From Streptomyces sp. NRRL F-5122 (GTDB lineage: Bacteria; Actinomycetota; Actinomycetes; Streptomycetales; Streptomycetaceae), in assembly GCF_001507435.1 (NCBI RefSeq), contig NZ_LMWH01000228.1, positions 248,001 to 312,000 of the forward strand: a DNA stretch of 64,000 bases, read 5' to 3'. Every line of letters begins with the position of its first letter. Position 1 is the stretch's first letter. The notes below the pieces were generated by a model, which saw nothing but the letters and a program-made list of their open reading frames with translations, did no database searches and was not told the DNA's origin. This document shows positions 45,593 through 53,948 of the stretch, one piece after another. Both the position numbers and the translations under genes were made by a program.

Positions 45593-47023
45593 ATGTCGAC
45601 CACGACCGGGGCATCGGCGCGGGTGGCGTCGCCGCACCGCACGTACTCCCGCTGGGCGTCCCTCGCCGTTCTGTGCGCGGGAACGCTGATGACGATCCTG
45701 GACGGCAACATCGTCACCGTGGCGACGCCGGCCATCCAGAGCGACCTCGGGTTCAGCGGGCCTGGACTCGCCTGGGTCGTCAACGCGTATCTGATCCCCT
45801 TCGGCGGGCTGCTCCTGCTGGCGGGACGGCTCGGGGACCTGGTGGGCCGCAAACGGATGTTCGCGGCAGGGCTCGCCGTGTTCACCGCGGCCTCCGTGCT
45901 GTGCGGGGTGGCCACCGGGCAGGGCGTGCTGGTAGCGGCGCGGGCCGCGCAGGGCGTCGGCGGCGCCATGGCGTCCGCGGTGGTGCTCGGCATGCTGGTC
46001 GCGCTGTTCCCCGAGCCGCGGGAACAGGCCCGCGCCATCGCCGTGTTCAGCGCCGTCGGAGCGGCGGGTGGAGCACTCGGCACCTTCCTCGGCGGGGCAC
46101 TGACGCAGATTCTGGGCTGGCACTGGATCTTCCTGATCAATCTGCCCATCGGGGTGGCCGCCCTGATCGCCGCGGTCCGTGTGGTGTCACCGGAGGACGG
46201 CGCCGGGCTCGGCAGGGGCGCCGACTATCCGGGGGCGGCCCTCGTCACCGGCGCGCTGATGCTCACGGTGTACGTCATCGTCGGCGCCGGTGACCGCGGA
46301 CCGACCGCCACGCTGCTGTCGGCCGTGCTCGCCGCCGCCCTCTTCGCGGCCTTCGCCCTCCGTCAGGCGCGGGCCGCACGGCCTCTGCTGCGGCTGCGGC
46401 TGTTCCGCTCCCGCCTGGTGACCGGCGCGAACGCCGTGCAGATCCTGATGATCGGGACGATGTACGGCTTCCAGTTCATCGGCGCGCTGTATCTGCAACA
46501 GGTCCTCGGATACAGCGAGTTGGCGACAGGCACGGCCTTCCTGCCGGCACCCGTCGCGATCGGGGTGCTGATGCTCGGCCTGTCCGCGCGGACCATCGGC
46601 CGGTTCGGCGCGTACCGGGTCCTGATCGCCGGACTGGTGCTGATCACCGCGGGAATGGCACTGCTGAGCCGCGCGCCGGCCGACGGCTCCTACCTTCCCG
46701 ACGTCCTGCCACCGCTGCTCCTGCTGGCCGCCGGCTTCGCGGCCGCGATGCCCGCACTGACCGGGCTCGCCATGTCGGGGGCGCGGGGGGAGGACGCGGG
46801 TGCGGCCTCGGGACTGTTCAACACCACGCAGGTGGTGGGCGGTTCACTGGGCCTCGCGGCCCTGTCGACACTCGCGGCGAGCCGCACCGAAGGGCTGCTC
46901 CGACGGGGTGCGGGGCTGCTGCCGGCCACCGCGGACGGCTATCGGCTCGCGTTCATGGTGGCGACGGGGTTCGCGCTGGCGGCACTCGTACTGGCGGCGG
47001 GGGTGCTGCGGCGACGGACGTGA
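45593..47023 (+). CDS. MFS drug exporter (DHA2, EmrB/QacA type)
   Basis: A 476-aa membrane transporter with about 14 helices. Motif A is GRLGDLVGRKRMF and motif C region GAAGGALGTFLGGALTQ, with LDGNIVTVATPAIQ in TM1 typical of DHA2 exporters. Uses proton-motive force to expel drugs or a natural product. Regulated most likely by the divergent HxlR protein. Last native gene before the integrated element. Confidence 0.92.
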   Translation: MSTTTGASARVASPHRTYSRWASLAVLCAGTLMTILDGNIVTVATPAIQSDLGFSGPGLAWVVNAYLIPFGGLLLLAGRLGDLVGRKRMFAAGLAVFTAASVLCGVATGQGVLVAARAAQGVGGAMASAVVLGMLVALFPEPREQARAIAVFSAVGAAGGALGTFLGGALTQILGWHWIFLINLPIGVAALIAAVRVVSPEDGAGLGRGADYPGAALVTGALMLTVYVIVGAGDRGPTATLLSAVLAAALFAAFALRQARAARPLLRLRLFRSRLVTGANAVQILMIGTMYGFQFIGALYLQQVLGYSELATGTAFLPAPVAIGVLMLGLSARTIGRFGAYRVLIAGLVLITAGMALLSRAPADGSYLPDVLPPLLLLAAGFAAAMPALTGLAMSGARGEDAGAASGLFNTTQVVGGSLGLAALSTLAASRTEGLLRRGAGLLPATADGYRLAFMVATGFALAALVLAAGVLRRRT

Positions 47024-47136
47024 CCGGCGGCGGGGTGGCGATGCGACGAGCCGCGCGGCCGCCCGGCGGAGCTCACGGCGGCCGGGTCCGTCCGGCACCG
47101 CGTGAGGCGGATATCGGGTGCGGGCGTCGTCCCGAG

Positions 47137-47200
47137 GTGCGATGCTGCACGTCCACGGCACCCCGAACGATCAAGCCGAGTCTGTACATCTCCGTGGACA
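47137..47200 (+). pseudogene. Separated 5' fragment of the 3'-5' exonuclease gene
   Basis: In the frame that reaches the left junction the sequence reads ...TIKPSLYISVD. At the right junction SVDIEADG continues the exonuclease. Joining across the 10-bp repeat gives PSLYISVDIEADG, the expected uninterrupted N-terminus. The native start codon is uncertain (GTG 47137 is the only in-frame candidate here). Past 47200 the frame runs into element sequence and is meaningless. Confidence 0.7.
47191..47200 (+). repeat. attL core (TCCGTGGACA)
   Basis: Ten-base repeat identical to 55879-55888. On its left is the exonuclease 5' end; on its right the element arm GGACACCTCTCTACCT. The first base of the integrase lies 48 bases on, as is normal for serine-integrase elements. 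Confidence 0.82.
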
Positions 47201-47248
47201 CCTCTCTACCTATGGTCCCCTTGAGAGGGCACCTCAGGAGGAGAGGAC

Positions 47249-48754
47249 ATGACCACAACGGCCAGGGAGTACCTACGCGTCTCGAAGGGCAAAGGGCGCG
47301 TCGCCCGGTCCATCGCGGACCAGCAGCGGGACAACGTCAACGCAGGGAAAGTGCACGGCCCATGGGAATGGGGAGAGGCGTACGCCGACACGGGTAGCGC
47401 CTCCAAATTCGCGCGGAAGACGCGCGATGACTTCGATCGGCTCATGGCAGATCTGGAGTCGAAGGACTTCGGAGAACCGGGGACGGTTCTCGTGTTGTGG
47501 GAGATCTCCCGCCTAGCGAGGGAAACCGGTAAGGGCGTAGCCCTGGTGGACGCTGCCGAGTTGGGCGGATACCTGATTCACATCACGTCCCACGAGCGCA
47601 CCTACAACCCCGCCAACTATCAGGACAGGCACAGTCTCATCTCCGGGATCAATGACGCCGAGAAAGAGGCGCGTCTGTTGTCCGTCCGCGTGTTGCGTGG
47701 AACGGACTCCGCTCTCGCAGAGGGAAAGCCACACGGGAAACGACCGTTCGGGTACGCACGCCGCTACGAGGTAATCGACGGGCGCTCACGGCCGGTTGAG
47801 CAGTACCCGGACCCCGAAGAGGCGCCATTGGTTCAGGAGCTGTTCCGGCGAGTCCTTGGCGGTCCTGAGAAGGCCCCGGAGTCCATGGGCTCCATTGCTC
47901 GGGACTGGGAGCGGCGCGGCATTGTGAGCCGGGAGAACGGCGTTCCTTTCGCGGCTGCCAATCTGCGCCCCATGCTCACGCGGAAGACGTACATCGGTAT
48001 CCGTACGCACGGTGGCAGTGAGCGTCCGGGGAACTGGGAACCGCTCATCGATCGGGAGACGTTCGATGCGGTTCAGCGATTGCTGGCCGACCCCACCCGA
48101 AAGACCCACACGACAAACTCTGTTCGCCACGTGCTCACAGGGACGCTGCGGTGCGACGTGTGCGGCGGGCCAATGACGCTCACTCCGGGGACCCGTCCGA
48201 AGAAACAGGGCGGCGGTCACCATGGCCACGCCGCCTACATCTGCCGGACGCGTGCATGCACTCGGCTCGATAAAGCCAGGGTGGATGAGTTCCTGATCGG
48301 GGATGCAGAGCACCCCGGCGTGATCCTGGCCTATCTCTCACGGCCGGACGTGGCAGCGGCCCTTACCGCCCCTGGCGACAGTGCAGAACTGTCCGCCGTG
48401 CGCTCAGAACTCACACAGGCACAGGCGAGCCTGGAGGCATTCGAGGCAGAGGACCCGGAGACCCCGGCAGAGGCGCGCATCATCGCGCGGAAGATCTCCA
48501 CCTTGGAGGCGAGCATCAGGGAGATGCAGGAGCGGGAGCGTGCCCTCACGGCGCCCAATCCCCTGGCGTCCCTGTTCGAGGTGGGCCCCGGTGCTGTGGA
48601 GCGCTGGGAACGCACGGAGATCACGGCACAGCGGGCCATTGCTTCGCTGCTCTTGAGCCCTGAACTTCTAGGGCAGGTAAGGGTTAGGCGAGTGGTAGAT
48701 AGCGACTCGGACTCTGTCGCAGATAGGTGCAGGTGGGTGCGCGTGGAGCGGTAA
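47249..48754 (+). CDS. Large serine integrase
   Basis: A 501-aa large serine recombinase (phiC31 type). The resolvase domain (1-150) has catalytic Ser in REYLRVSKGKG and Arg in LVLWEISRLARETG. The recombinase domain (about 165-270) includes KRPFGYARRYE and NLRPMLTRKTYIG. The zinc ribbon (about 290-345) has CDVCGGPM and CRTRACTRL. A coiled coil (about 380-430: LSAVRSELTQAQASLEAFEA) precedes the C-terminus. Integrates attP into attB in the exonuclease gene; excision would need a directionality factor, probably one of the small ORFs. ATG 47249 has AGGAGGAGAGGAC. Confidence 0.94.
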   Translation: MTTTAREYLRVSKGKGRVARSIADQQRDNVNAGKVHGPWEWGEAYADTGSASKFARKTRDDFDRLMADLESKDFGEPGTVLVLWEISRLARETGKGVALVDAAELGGYLIHITSHERTYNPANYQDRHSLISGINDAEKEARLLSVRVLRGTDSALAEGKPHGKRPFGYARRYEVIDGRSRPVEQYPDPEEAPLVQELFRRVLGGPEKAPESMGSIARDWERRGIVSRENGVPFAAANLRPMLTRKTYIGIRTHGGSERPGNWEPLIDRETFDAVQRLLADPTRKTHTTNSVRHVLTGTLRCDVCGGPMTLTPGTRPKKQGGGHHGHAAYICRTRACTRLDKARVDEFLIGDAEHPGVILAYLSRPDVAAALTAPGDSAELSAVRSELTQAQASLEAFEAEDPETPAEARIIARKISTLEASIREMQERERALTAPNPLASLFEVGPGAVERWERTEITAQRAIASLLLSPELLGQVRVRRVVDSDSDSVADRCRWVRVER

Positions 48755-48804
48755 CAACCCGGAGGCACAGACAAAGAAACCAATAGGTAAAGCAATAACT
48801 ACAG

Positions 48805-48839
48805 GGTCCCGGTGGGAGTTTGGATATCCCGTCGGGACC
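48805..48839 (+). terminator. Hairpin after the integrase gene
   Basis: GGTCCCG / CGGGACC outer stem with inner GGGA / TCCC, followed by TTGT, 50 bases after the integrase stop. Probable terminator. Confidence 0.65.
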
Positions 48840-48857
48840 TTGTACGTTCCTAAATGC

Positions 48858-48912
48858 CTCAAGGAGAGGGGGCCATACCGGCGGGGTGCCGGTATGTGCG
48901 CACGCCCTTGAG
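48858..48912 (+). promoter_or_regulatory. Structured leader before the first small ORF
   Basis: Outer stem CTCAAGG (48858-48864) with CCTTGAG (48906-48912); inner perfect 9-bp hairpin CATACCGGC / GCCGGTATG (48874-48896). AGGAGAGG occurs inside and again just after, next to the ATG at 48923. Folding would bury part of the ribosome site. Confidence 0.5.
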
Positions 48913-48922
48913 GAGAGGACTC

Positions 48923-49159
48923 ATGGCCGTTGAACCCGGCCCTACATGGCGCCAGGTGCGTTCACGTATCGCGAATACGCGGCGACATCACCCCGACGCA
49001 GATGTCAGTGAAGACCAGCGCGACCTACGCGTAGCGCTGCTCGAAGAAGAGATACAGCGCGTTGCGAATGAGGCACCCGCGCCGACACCCGAGCAGCTTG
49101 AAAGGCTGCGCTCATTGCTGGCACCTGCGGCGCCCGCAGCGTCCGATAAGGCGGCGTGA
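48923..49159 (+). CDS. Small element protein
   Basis: A 78-aa protein of unknown family. Mostly helical and charged (GPTWRQVRSRIANTRRHHPD, LRVALLEEEIQRVANEA), then Pro-rich. ATG 48923 has TTGAGGAGAGGACTC, an excellent ribosome site at the end of the structured leader. First of three closely spaced small genes; a candidate for the recombination directionality factor or a replication accessory, without direct evidence. Confidence 0.72.
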   Translation: MAVEPGPTWRQVRSRIANTRRHHPDADVSEDQRDLRVALLEEEIQRVANEAPAPTPEQLERLRSLLAPAAPAASDKAA

Positions 49160-49162
49160 GCC

Positions 49163-49312
49163 ATGCCCGACTGGTTCGACAACCCCGCAGTCCGGCACCA
49201 CTTCGGCACGGCCGGACTGGACTGGAAAGTCATCCTCACCGAGCAGACGGAAGACGGAGAGACCGAAGAGACCTCCGACACTCCGGAAACGGACGTGGAG
49301 GACGACACCTGA
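49163..49312 (+). CDS. Very small acidic element protein
   Basis: A 49-aa ORF three bases after the preceding stop (MPDWFDNPAVRHHFGTAGLD...). The C-terminal half is almost all Asp, Glu and Thr. Spacing suggests translational coupling. No family recognised. Acidic mini-proteins in mobile elements often inhibit or mimic DNA-binding partners; that is only a possibility here. Confidence 0.6.
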   Translation: MPDWFDNPAVRHHFGTAGLDWKVILTEQTEDGETEETSDTPETDVEDDT

Positions 49313-49337
49313 AACACCCTCGATGAAAGGCAGAACC

Positions 49338-49478
49338 ATGTCTGAAACAACTGCGCAGTCCATGCGTGACCTTGTAGAGCAGATCGCCGCTAGTCAGCGG
49401 TCGAACAAGGAACAAATGACGCGCATGGAAGCGAAGCTCGACAAGATCCTCGACAGGCTCAAGAGCAACGCTGCCTGA
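49338..49478 (+). CDS. Small coiled-coil element protein
   Basis: A 46-aa ORF, MSETTAQSMRDLVEQIAASQ then RSNKEQMTRMEAKLDKILDRLKS. Heptad Leu/Ile/Met pattern predicts a helical coiled coil over the whole length. ATG 49338 has GAAAGGCAGAACC. The 15-bp leader CCTCGATGAAAGGCA recurs at 49524-49538 in the next leader. Followed by a terminator at 49489. Confidence 0.65.
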   Translation: MSETTAQSMRDLVEQIAASQRSNKEQMTRMEAKLDKILDRLKSNAA

Positions 49479-49488
49479 CCAAAAGAGA

Positions 49489-49516
49489 ACCGCCTCGGGT
49501 GCAGGCCCGGGGCGGT
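49489..49516 (+). terminator. Hairpin after the small-ORF group
   Basis: ACCGCC / GGCGGT outer stem and CGGG / CCCG inner stem with a T-G wobble, 10 bases after the coiled-coil ORF stop. Confidence 0.65.
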
Positions 49517-49546
49517 CTCAGTACCTCGATGAAAGGCACGCCCAGG

Positions 49547-49677
49547 ATGACATAGCGCCTTAGGACCCGTCCGGAGGAGAGGAACCGCCTTAGGCGGACT
49601 GACTGCCGGGTCCCTAAAAGACGATCGCCCCGGGGAGGGAGAGGAATCCCACCGGGGCGACCTAAACGAGTTAGGTC
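49547..49677 (+). promoter_or_regulatory. Attenuator-like leader of the PrimPol gene
   Basis: Starts with a minimal ORF ATG-ACA-TAG (49547-49555). Then P1: TTAGGACCCG (49560-49569) pairs with CGGGTCCCTAA (49607-49617, one bulge). Inside it is P2, CCGCC-TTA-GGCGG (49585-49597). A terminator-like stem TCGCCCCGG / CCGGGGCGA (49625-49660) follows, then GACCTAA / TTAGGTC (49659-49677), which covers the weak ribosome site of the gene. TTAGG occurs three times and CCTAA twice, and CGCCTTAGG is repeated, so alternative pairings are possible. Confidence 0.6.
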
Positions 49678-49681
49678 AAGC

Positions 49682-52273
49682 ATGCCAGATCAGGGCTCCC
49701 TTCTTCAGGTGGCAGTGGCCTATGCCCAAATGGGCTGGTCAGTCTTTCCGCTGCGTCCCCTGTCGAAGGTTCCTGCCACTCGCAACGGTTTCAAAGACGC
49801 CACCACCGACCCGCGCGTCATTACTGCGTGGTGGACCGAGACGCCGAACGCCAACATCGGCATCGCCACCGGCGCCTCGAATCTCTTCGTGATCGATGTG
49901 GACACGAAGAACGGGAAGAAAGGCGCGGAGACCCTGGCCGCGCTGGAGACCGAGCACGGCGCCTTGCCGAAGACCTACACGGTTCGGACGTGGTCCGGCG
50001 GATGGCAGCACTACTTCCAGATGCCAGAACCTCGCCTAAGGAACTCCACGGGGACTGAAAAGGCCGGACTGGGGCCGGACGTTGACACCCGGGGCGATGG
50101 TGGATACGTGGTGGCCGCCCCGTCGATGGTGGAGGAGGACGGAAAGCGCGGGCAGTACTGGGGCACGGTCAAAGTCCGGCCCGCCGAGTTGCCCGCGTGG
50201 GTCCCGGAGAAACTGGACCGAAAGCCGTACGTGCCCCCAGGACGGCCCAGCACGCCTCCGGTCACCCAGAGGGGCGCAGAGCCCATCAACGGCTCCCAGG
50301 GCGCGCCAGAGGGACTGCGCCGGTACATCGAGCAGAGGTGCGCAGAGGTCCGTGCGATGCCACCGGCCAGTGCCGGTAAGGGATCTCCAGCCACGCAGCC
50401 GCTCAACGACATCGCATTCGAGCTGGCGCAGTTCGCCCCGCATCAGATCTCCGTGGAGGAATTGCGCACGGCGCTGCGCGCTGCTGTCGACTCATGGGAG
50501 GACGGCCACGAGAAGGGTTACGCCGGAATCGAGCAGGGGTTGAAGGACGCAGGCAAAGAGCCCCGAGTTTGGGAGGAACGGCGTACGCGTCGCACTGCAC
50601 CACGGACTAGTGATCAGTTCGCAGATTCATTCCTGGCGGAGTCCGTGGTGGCCGACGTGCTGGCCGGTACATACCGCTTCGTTCCAGGGCTTGAGTGGAA
50701 ATGCTGGACCGGCAAAGTCTGGCGCCAGTGCGATGAGTTGGAGGTGGCCGAACAGGTCCGGCAATGGGCTGTCCGGCAATACCAGGGCGCTCTGGACCAG
50801 GAGCGCCAGGAGCCGGGCAGTGTTCCCGGGGAAATCATGAACGGATGGCGCCGGACGCTGAGAGGCGACAAGCAGGCCACCGTGCTGAAGATGACCCGGG
50901 GCTTTGAAGGTGTGTTCACCCTGGCGGAAGAACTCGACCGAAACCCTGATCTGCTCAACGCTCAGAACTGTGTGGTGAACCTGATCACGGGTGAACCGCT
51001 GCCCCACGACCCGGACTTGCTCATGACAAAGATGGCGGGTGCGGAATACCGCCCCGGCTATCGGCACCCGGACTGGGACAAGGTGTTGGAAGCGGTGCCG
51101 GATGACACGCGCGAATGGCTCCAGATACGCCAGGGGCAGGCAACCACCGGGCACACCCCACCTGATGACCTTTTGGTTGTCACCCAGGGTTCGGGCGAGA
51201 ACGGAAAGACGACCGAAAACGCAACCGTTGCACGGGCCTTGGGTGACTACTTCACCTTGCTTTCGGACCGCGTCCTGATGGCCGACCCGTCGGCCCATCC
51301 CACGGAACTGATGGATTTGATGGGCGTTCGTTTCGCGGTGCTGGAGGAAACCCCGGAAGCGCGCAGGCTGGACACGCAGCGCCTCAAGCGCACGGTAGGT
51401 ACGCCGCAGATCACGGCCAGGCGGATGCGTCAGGACCCTGTGACGTACACGGCCACTCACGCCATGTTCATCTCGACCAACTTCCGGCCGGAAATCACGG
51501 AGACCGACCACGGTTCATGGCGGCGCCTGGCGCTACTCACGTTCCCCTATCGATTCCGTAAGCCCGGGGAAGAGCTGGTCAGTCCGGACGACCGACACGG
51601 AGATCCGGGACTTCGGGCCCGATGTGAGAACAACCCGGATGTGCACACCGCCACCCTCACGTGGCTGGTTGAAGGCGCGCAGCGCTGGTATGCGGCGGAG
51701 CGAGTCATGCCGCCGCTTCCCGGGCGAGTTGAGACCGACACCCTGGAATGGCGCAAGGAGTCGGACATGGCTCTCGCGTTCATCACGGAGCAGTTGGTGT
51801 TCGATCCGGACCGCCACGTACGCGCCTCCGATCTCCTGGAGGAGCTGAACCGGTGGTTGGCCGAAAAGCGGATGAATCCGTGGAACGCCAAGACTTTGGC
51901 CACCCGGATCGGGGGACACGACGAGTTCCGTAGCCGTGGTGTCGTCAACAAGCCCGTGAAGGCGAGCGCAAGGCTCTCCGAACCGGTCCGGGAGCCAGGG
52001 TCATTCGAGCCGTACAAGCCCCGGACGACGACCTACAAAGCGTGGGTCGGTGTCCGCTTCCGTACAACCACGGACGACGTAGAAGAAGCCATTCAGGACA
52101 CCGGAGAAGAGCCCCCGGTTACCGCAGTTACCGCAGCGCTTGTTCCTCCCATACGAGAGCCGTTTGCCCAGAGGAACAACCCTTCCGGTAACTCCGGTAA
52201 CCGCCCTGGTCAGAGTGATCCGACCCGCACCCCTGGCCGTCCGTTCGTACCGCCGAAGAGGGAGGACCGATGA
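49682..52273 (+). CDS. Primase-polymerase / P4-type helicase replication protein
   Basis: An 863-aa replication protein. An N-terminal bifunctional primase-polymerase domain (about 1-180) has WSVFPLRPLSKVPATRNG, the acidic pair in LFVIDVDTKNG and GGYVVAAPS. The C-terminal phage/plasmid D5-like and P4-family helicase (about 420-760) has Walker A TQGSGENGKTTENA, Walker B FAVLEETPEAR and sensor region ATHAMFISTNFRPE. It should prime and unwind the element's own origin. ATG 49682 has only AGG within a hairpin as ribosome site. Overlaps the next gene by ATGA. Confidence 0.9.
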   Translation: MPDQGSLLQVAVAYAQMGWSVFPLRPLSKVPATRNGFKDATTDPRVITAWWTETPNANIGIATGASNLFVIDVDTKNGKKGAETLAALETEHGALPKTYTVRTWSGGWQHYFQMPEPRLRNSTGTEKAGLGPDVDTRGDGGYVVAAPSMVEEDGKRGQYWGTVKVRPAELPAWVPEKLDRKPYVPPGRPSTPPVTQRGAEPINGSQGAPEGLRRYIEQRCAEVRAMPPASAGKGSPATQPLNDIAFELAQFAPHQISVEELRTALRAAVDSWEDGHEKGYAGIEQGLKDAGKEPRVWEERRTRRTAPRTSDQFADSFLAESVVADVLAGTYRFVPGLEWKCWTGKVWRQCDELEVAEQVRQWAVRQYQGALDQERQEPGSVPGEIMNGWRRTLRGDKQATVLKMTRGFEGVFTLAEELDRNPDLLNAQNCVVNLITGEPLPHDPDLLMTKMAGAEYRPGYRHPDWDKVLEAVPDDTREWLQIRQGQATTGHTPPDDLLVVTQGSGENGKTTENATVARALGDYFTLLSDRVLMADPSAHPTELMDLMGVRFAVLEETPEARRLDTQRLKRTVGTPQITARRMRQDPVTYTATHAMFISTNFRPEITETDHGSWRRLALLTFPYRFRKPGEELVSPDDRHGDPGLRARCENNPDVHTATLTWLVEGAQRWYAAERVMPPLPGRVETDTLEWRKESDMALAFITEQLVFDPDRHVRASDLLEELNRWLAEKRMNPWNAKTLATRIGGHDEFRSRGVVNKPVKASARLSEPVREPGSFEPYKPRTTTYKAWVGVRFRTTTDDVEEAIQDTGEEPPVTAVTAALVPPIREPFAQRNNPSGNSGNRPGQSDPTRTPGRPFVPPKREDR

Positions 52274-52452
52274 CCACGTCCATACCGATGCCCATGCCGA
52301 TGGACTTCGCTTGCCCGGCGTGCGCCGCGCCCGTTGGCGCGCCCTGCGCAATGAAGAACGGCCGTCCTGCGCCGCACGCGCAGAGGACGGCCCTACAGAT
52401 CCGAGCCGCCATCAAATGGGCGGTCAGCAACAACACTGAGGAGAGGGAATGA
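52270..52452 (+). CDS. Small zinc-binding element protein
   Basis: A 60-aa protein with FACPACAAPVGAPCAMKNG then PAPHAQRTALQ: a C-x2-C-x(n)-C-x(n)-H set seen in small phage and plasmid zinc proteins. Its ATG overlaps the PrimPol stop (ATGA) and its stop overlaps the next ATG, so the three are translated together. Probably a nucleic-acid-binding accessory to replication. Confidence 0.78.
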   Translation: MTTSIPMPMPMDFACPACAAPVGAPCAMKNGRPAPHAQRTALQIRAAIKWAVSNNTEERE

Positions 52453-52733
52453 AGTCACGGTTCAGCCCTGAAGAGCACGCCGAGATGGGAGCCATGCTCG
52501 CCGCGATACATGGCGAGTTGATCCGCAGCGCCGTGCGTACGGCGAATGCCTATCCACGCACCATGATCGCGCCCAAGAAACTCGACGATGCGGTGCGAGC
52601 CCTGACACTGGCCCGCGCCGCACTTGAGGCTGCGTTTGCGGTCGAGCGCCCCGACCTTGCCAGGGACCGGGCGTATTTCCCGAACACGGAGGATCGGCGA
52701 AAGCTGACGCTTGCTCCCGAGGAGAAGCAGTGA
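52449..52733 (+). CDS. Small helical element protein
   Basis: A 94-aa protein of unknown family, last in the replication operon (ATGA overlap). Helical: AEMGAMLAAIHGELIRSAVR, KKLDDAVRALTLARAALEAAF, then a charged tail. A strong terminator follows 31 bases later. Confidence 0.72.
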   Translation: MKSRFSPEEHAEMGAMLAAIHGELIRSAVRTANAYPRTMIAPKKLDDAVRALTLARAALEAAFAVERPDLARDRAYFPNTEDRRKLTLAPEEKQ

Positions 52734-52764
52734 CGGCCCCCGTCCGGATACTCGCATAAGACGA

Positions 52765-52799
52765 GTGGCCCGCCCCCGGGACATGTAGGGGCGGGCCAC
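52765..52799 (+). terminator. Terminator of the replication operon
   Basis: Perfect 12-bp stem GTGGCCCGCCCC / GGGGCGGGCCAC with 11-base loop, after the third gene of the operon. Confidence 0.88.
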
Positions 52800-52838
52800 C
52801 GATCCTCATCCCCGCGTGAGAAGACGAAGGAGACCATC

Positions 52839-53093
52839 ATGCGATTCGACCGCGCAGTAGTCCAGCACGTGCGCGAGTGCCCTTGGGGCGGACTGAAAGC
52901 CGCCTGTCCTCAGTGCGTATCCCTGACCGTGGCCGAGGCCACGAGAAGGGCGCACAGCCGTACCGGGGAAGAGCCTGTCATTCGGCTCGCCTGGTTCATA
53001 GGCGTGATTGAACGCGACCCCGGACTAGAGCACGCTGCCCGACGAGTTCTGCACGCCAGTAGGTCAAGGAAAAGGGCAATCCCTCTGCCGTAG
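52839..53093 (+). CDS. Small Cys-containing element protein
   Basis: An 84-aa protein, family unknown. It has HVRECPWGGLKAACPQCVSL (Cys trio that may bind zinc) and a basic C-terminus (RVLHASRSRKRAI). ATG 52839 has GAAGGAGACCATC, a good ribosome site. It stands alone between the replication operon terminator and the next cassette. Confidence 0.7.
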   Translation: MRFDRAVVQHVRECPWGGLKAACPQCVSLTVAEATRRAHSRTGEEPVIRLAWFIGVIERDPGLEHAARRVLHASRSRKRAIPLP

Positions 53094-53280
53094 ACGTGCA
53101 CCGATGACTGCAACTCCTAAAGCGAGTAACCAAATTCATGACCAAGTCGCCGGCTGGGGGTCCCTATTTTCCCCGGTAATGTGCGTACACCGTCGGATCG
53201 CCCGGCACCGACGGATCTAAGTCCGGAGTGGAGCCTCTTTCCTGTCCCGGGATCGAGTGGCCTACGAAAGGGGACCTGTC

Positions 53281-53763
53281 GTGTCCTACGGCATGGGGTA
53301 CTACGGCGGTGGCGGCGCCTATGGCGGCTTTGACCCCGACGAGTACGAAGAGCAGCAAATCGAAGAGCAGCCCCAGCAGCGCCAGCGTGGCGGACAGGGA
53401 CTGCGCGCTTATGCGCAGAGGGTTCAGGCGGAGAACGCCGAACTCAAGGCAAGGCTGCAAGAGGCCGAGGAAGCGAACCGGGATCTCTTGGGCCAGGGCC
53501 CGCAGGGAACGGGTTACGCACCTCAGAACATCCTGACGCAGCAGAACGGGAATCCGCGCTCTCCGATCCTCACGCAGGAGGAGATGATGCAGATGCAGCG
53601 GTTGCAAGAAATGGGCGTGCAGGCCGCGCCTCCCCTCGGCAGCGACCGAGAGATGGCCAATCGCATTCAGAACGCTGCCAGCCCTGAAGAACTTATGGAC
53701 ATCCTCCGGAGCCAGGGCAACACGAACGGCACCCAGAGCTACAACGGACAGGGGTGGCAGTGA
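53281..53763 (+). CDS. Gly-rich / coiled-coil element protein
   Basis: A 160-aa protein, unrecognised. It has a Gly/Tyr-rich start (MGYYGGGGAYGGFDPDEY), a Gln/Glu-rich coiled coil (about 40-75: LRAYAQRVQAENAELKARLQ), a middle with repeated Gln/Met (EEMMQMQRLQEMGVQAAPP) and a helix before a polar tail. GTG 53281 has GAAAGGGGACC. Order and shape recall small phage scaffold or assembly proteins, but there is no capsid gene in the element, so this is weak. First of three overlapping genes. Confidence 0.7.
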   Translation: MSYGMGYYGGGGAYGGFDPDEYEEQQIEEQPQQRQRGGQGLRAYAQRVQAENAELKARLQEAEEANRDLLGQGPQGTGYAPQNILTQQNGNPRSPILTQEEMMQMQRLQEMGVQAAPPLGSDREMANRIQNAASPEELMDILRSQGNTNGTQSYNGQGWQ

Positions 53764-53948
53764 TGGACAACTACGCCCGAGCAGTTCCGGGTACCGACCT
53801 TTCCGGCGACCCGGGCCACGGTGGCATTCAGCCCATGAAGGCCCTCAAAGGCGGATGTGCGGCACCGAATGTCGCCGCACCCGTCGGTGCCGACGGTGCA
53901 GTGATGAACGCTCAGTTCGGCGGTGGCGGCGAAGAGACGGGACAGTGA
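53763..53948 (+). CDS. Small element protein, cassette gene 2
   Basis: A 61-aa Gly/Ala-rich protein (DNYARAVPGTDLSGDPGHGG, ALKGGCAAPNVAAPVGADGA). Start overlaps the preceding stop (TGATG) and its stop overlaps the next ATG. No family recognised. Confidence 0.65.
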   Translation: MDNYARAVPGTDLSGDPGHGGIQPMKALKGGCAAPNVAAPVGADGAVMNAQFGGGGEETGQ

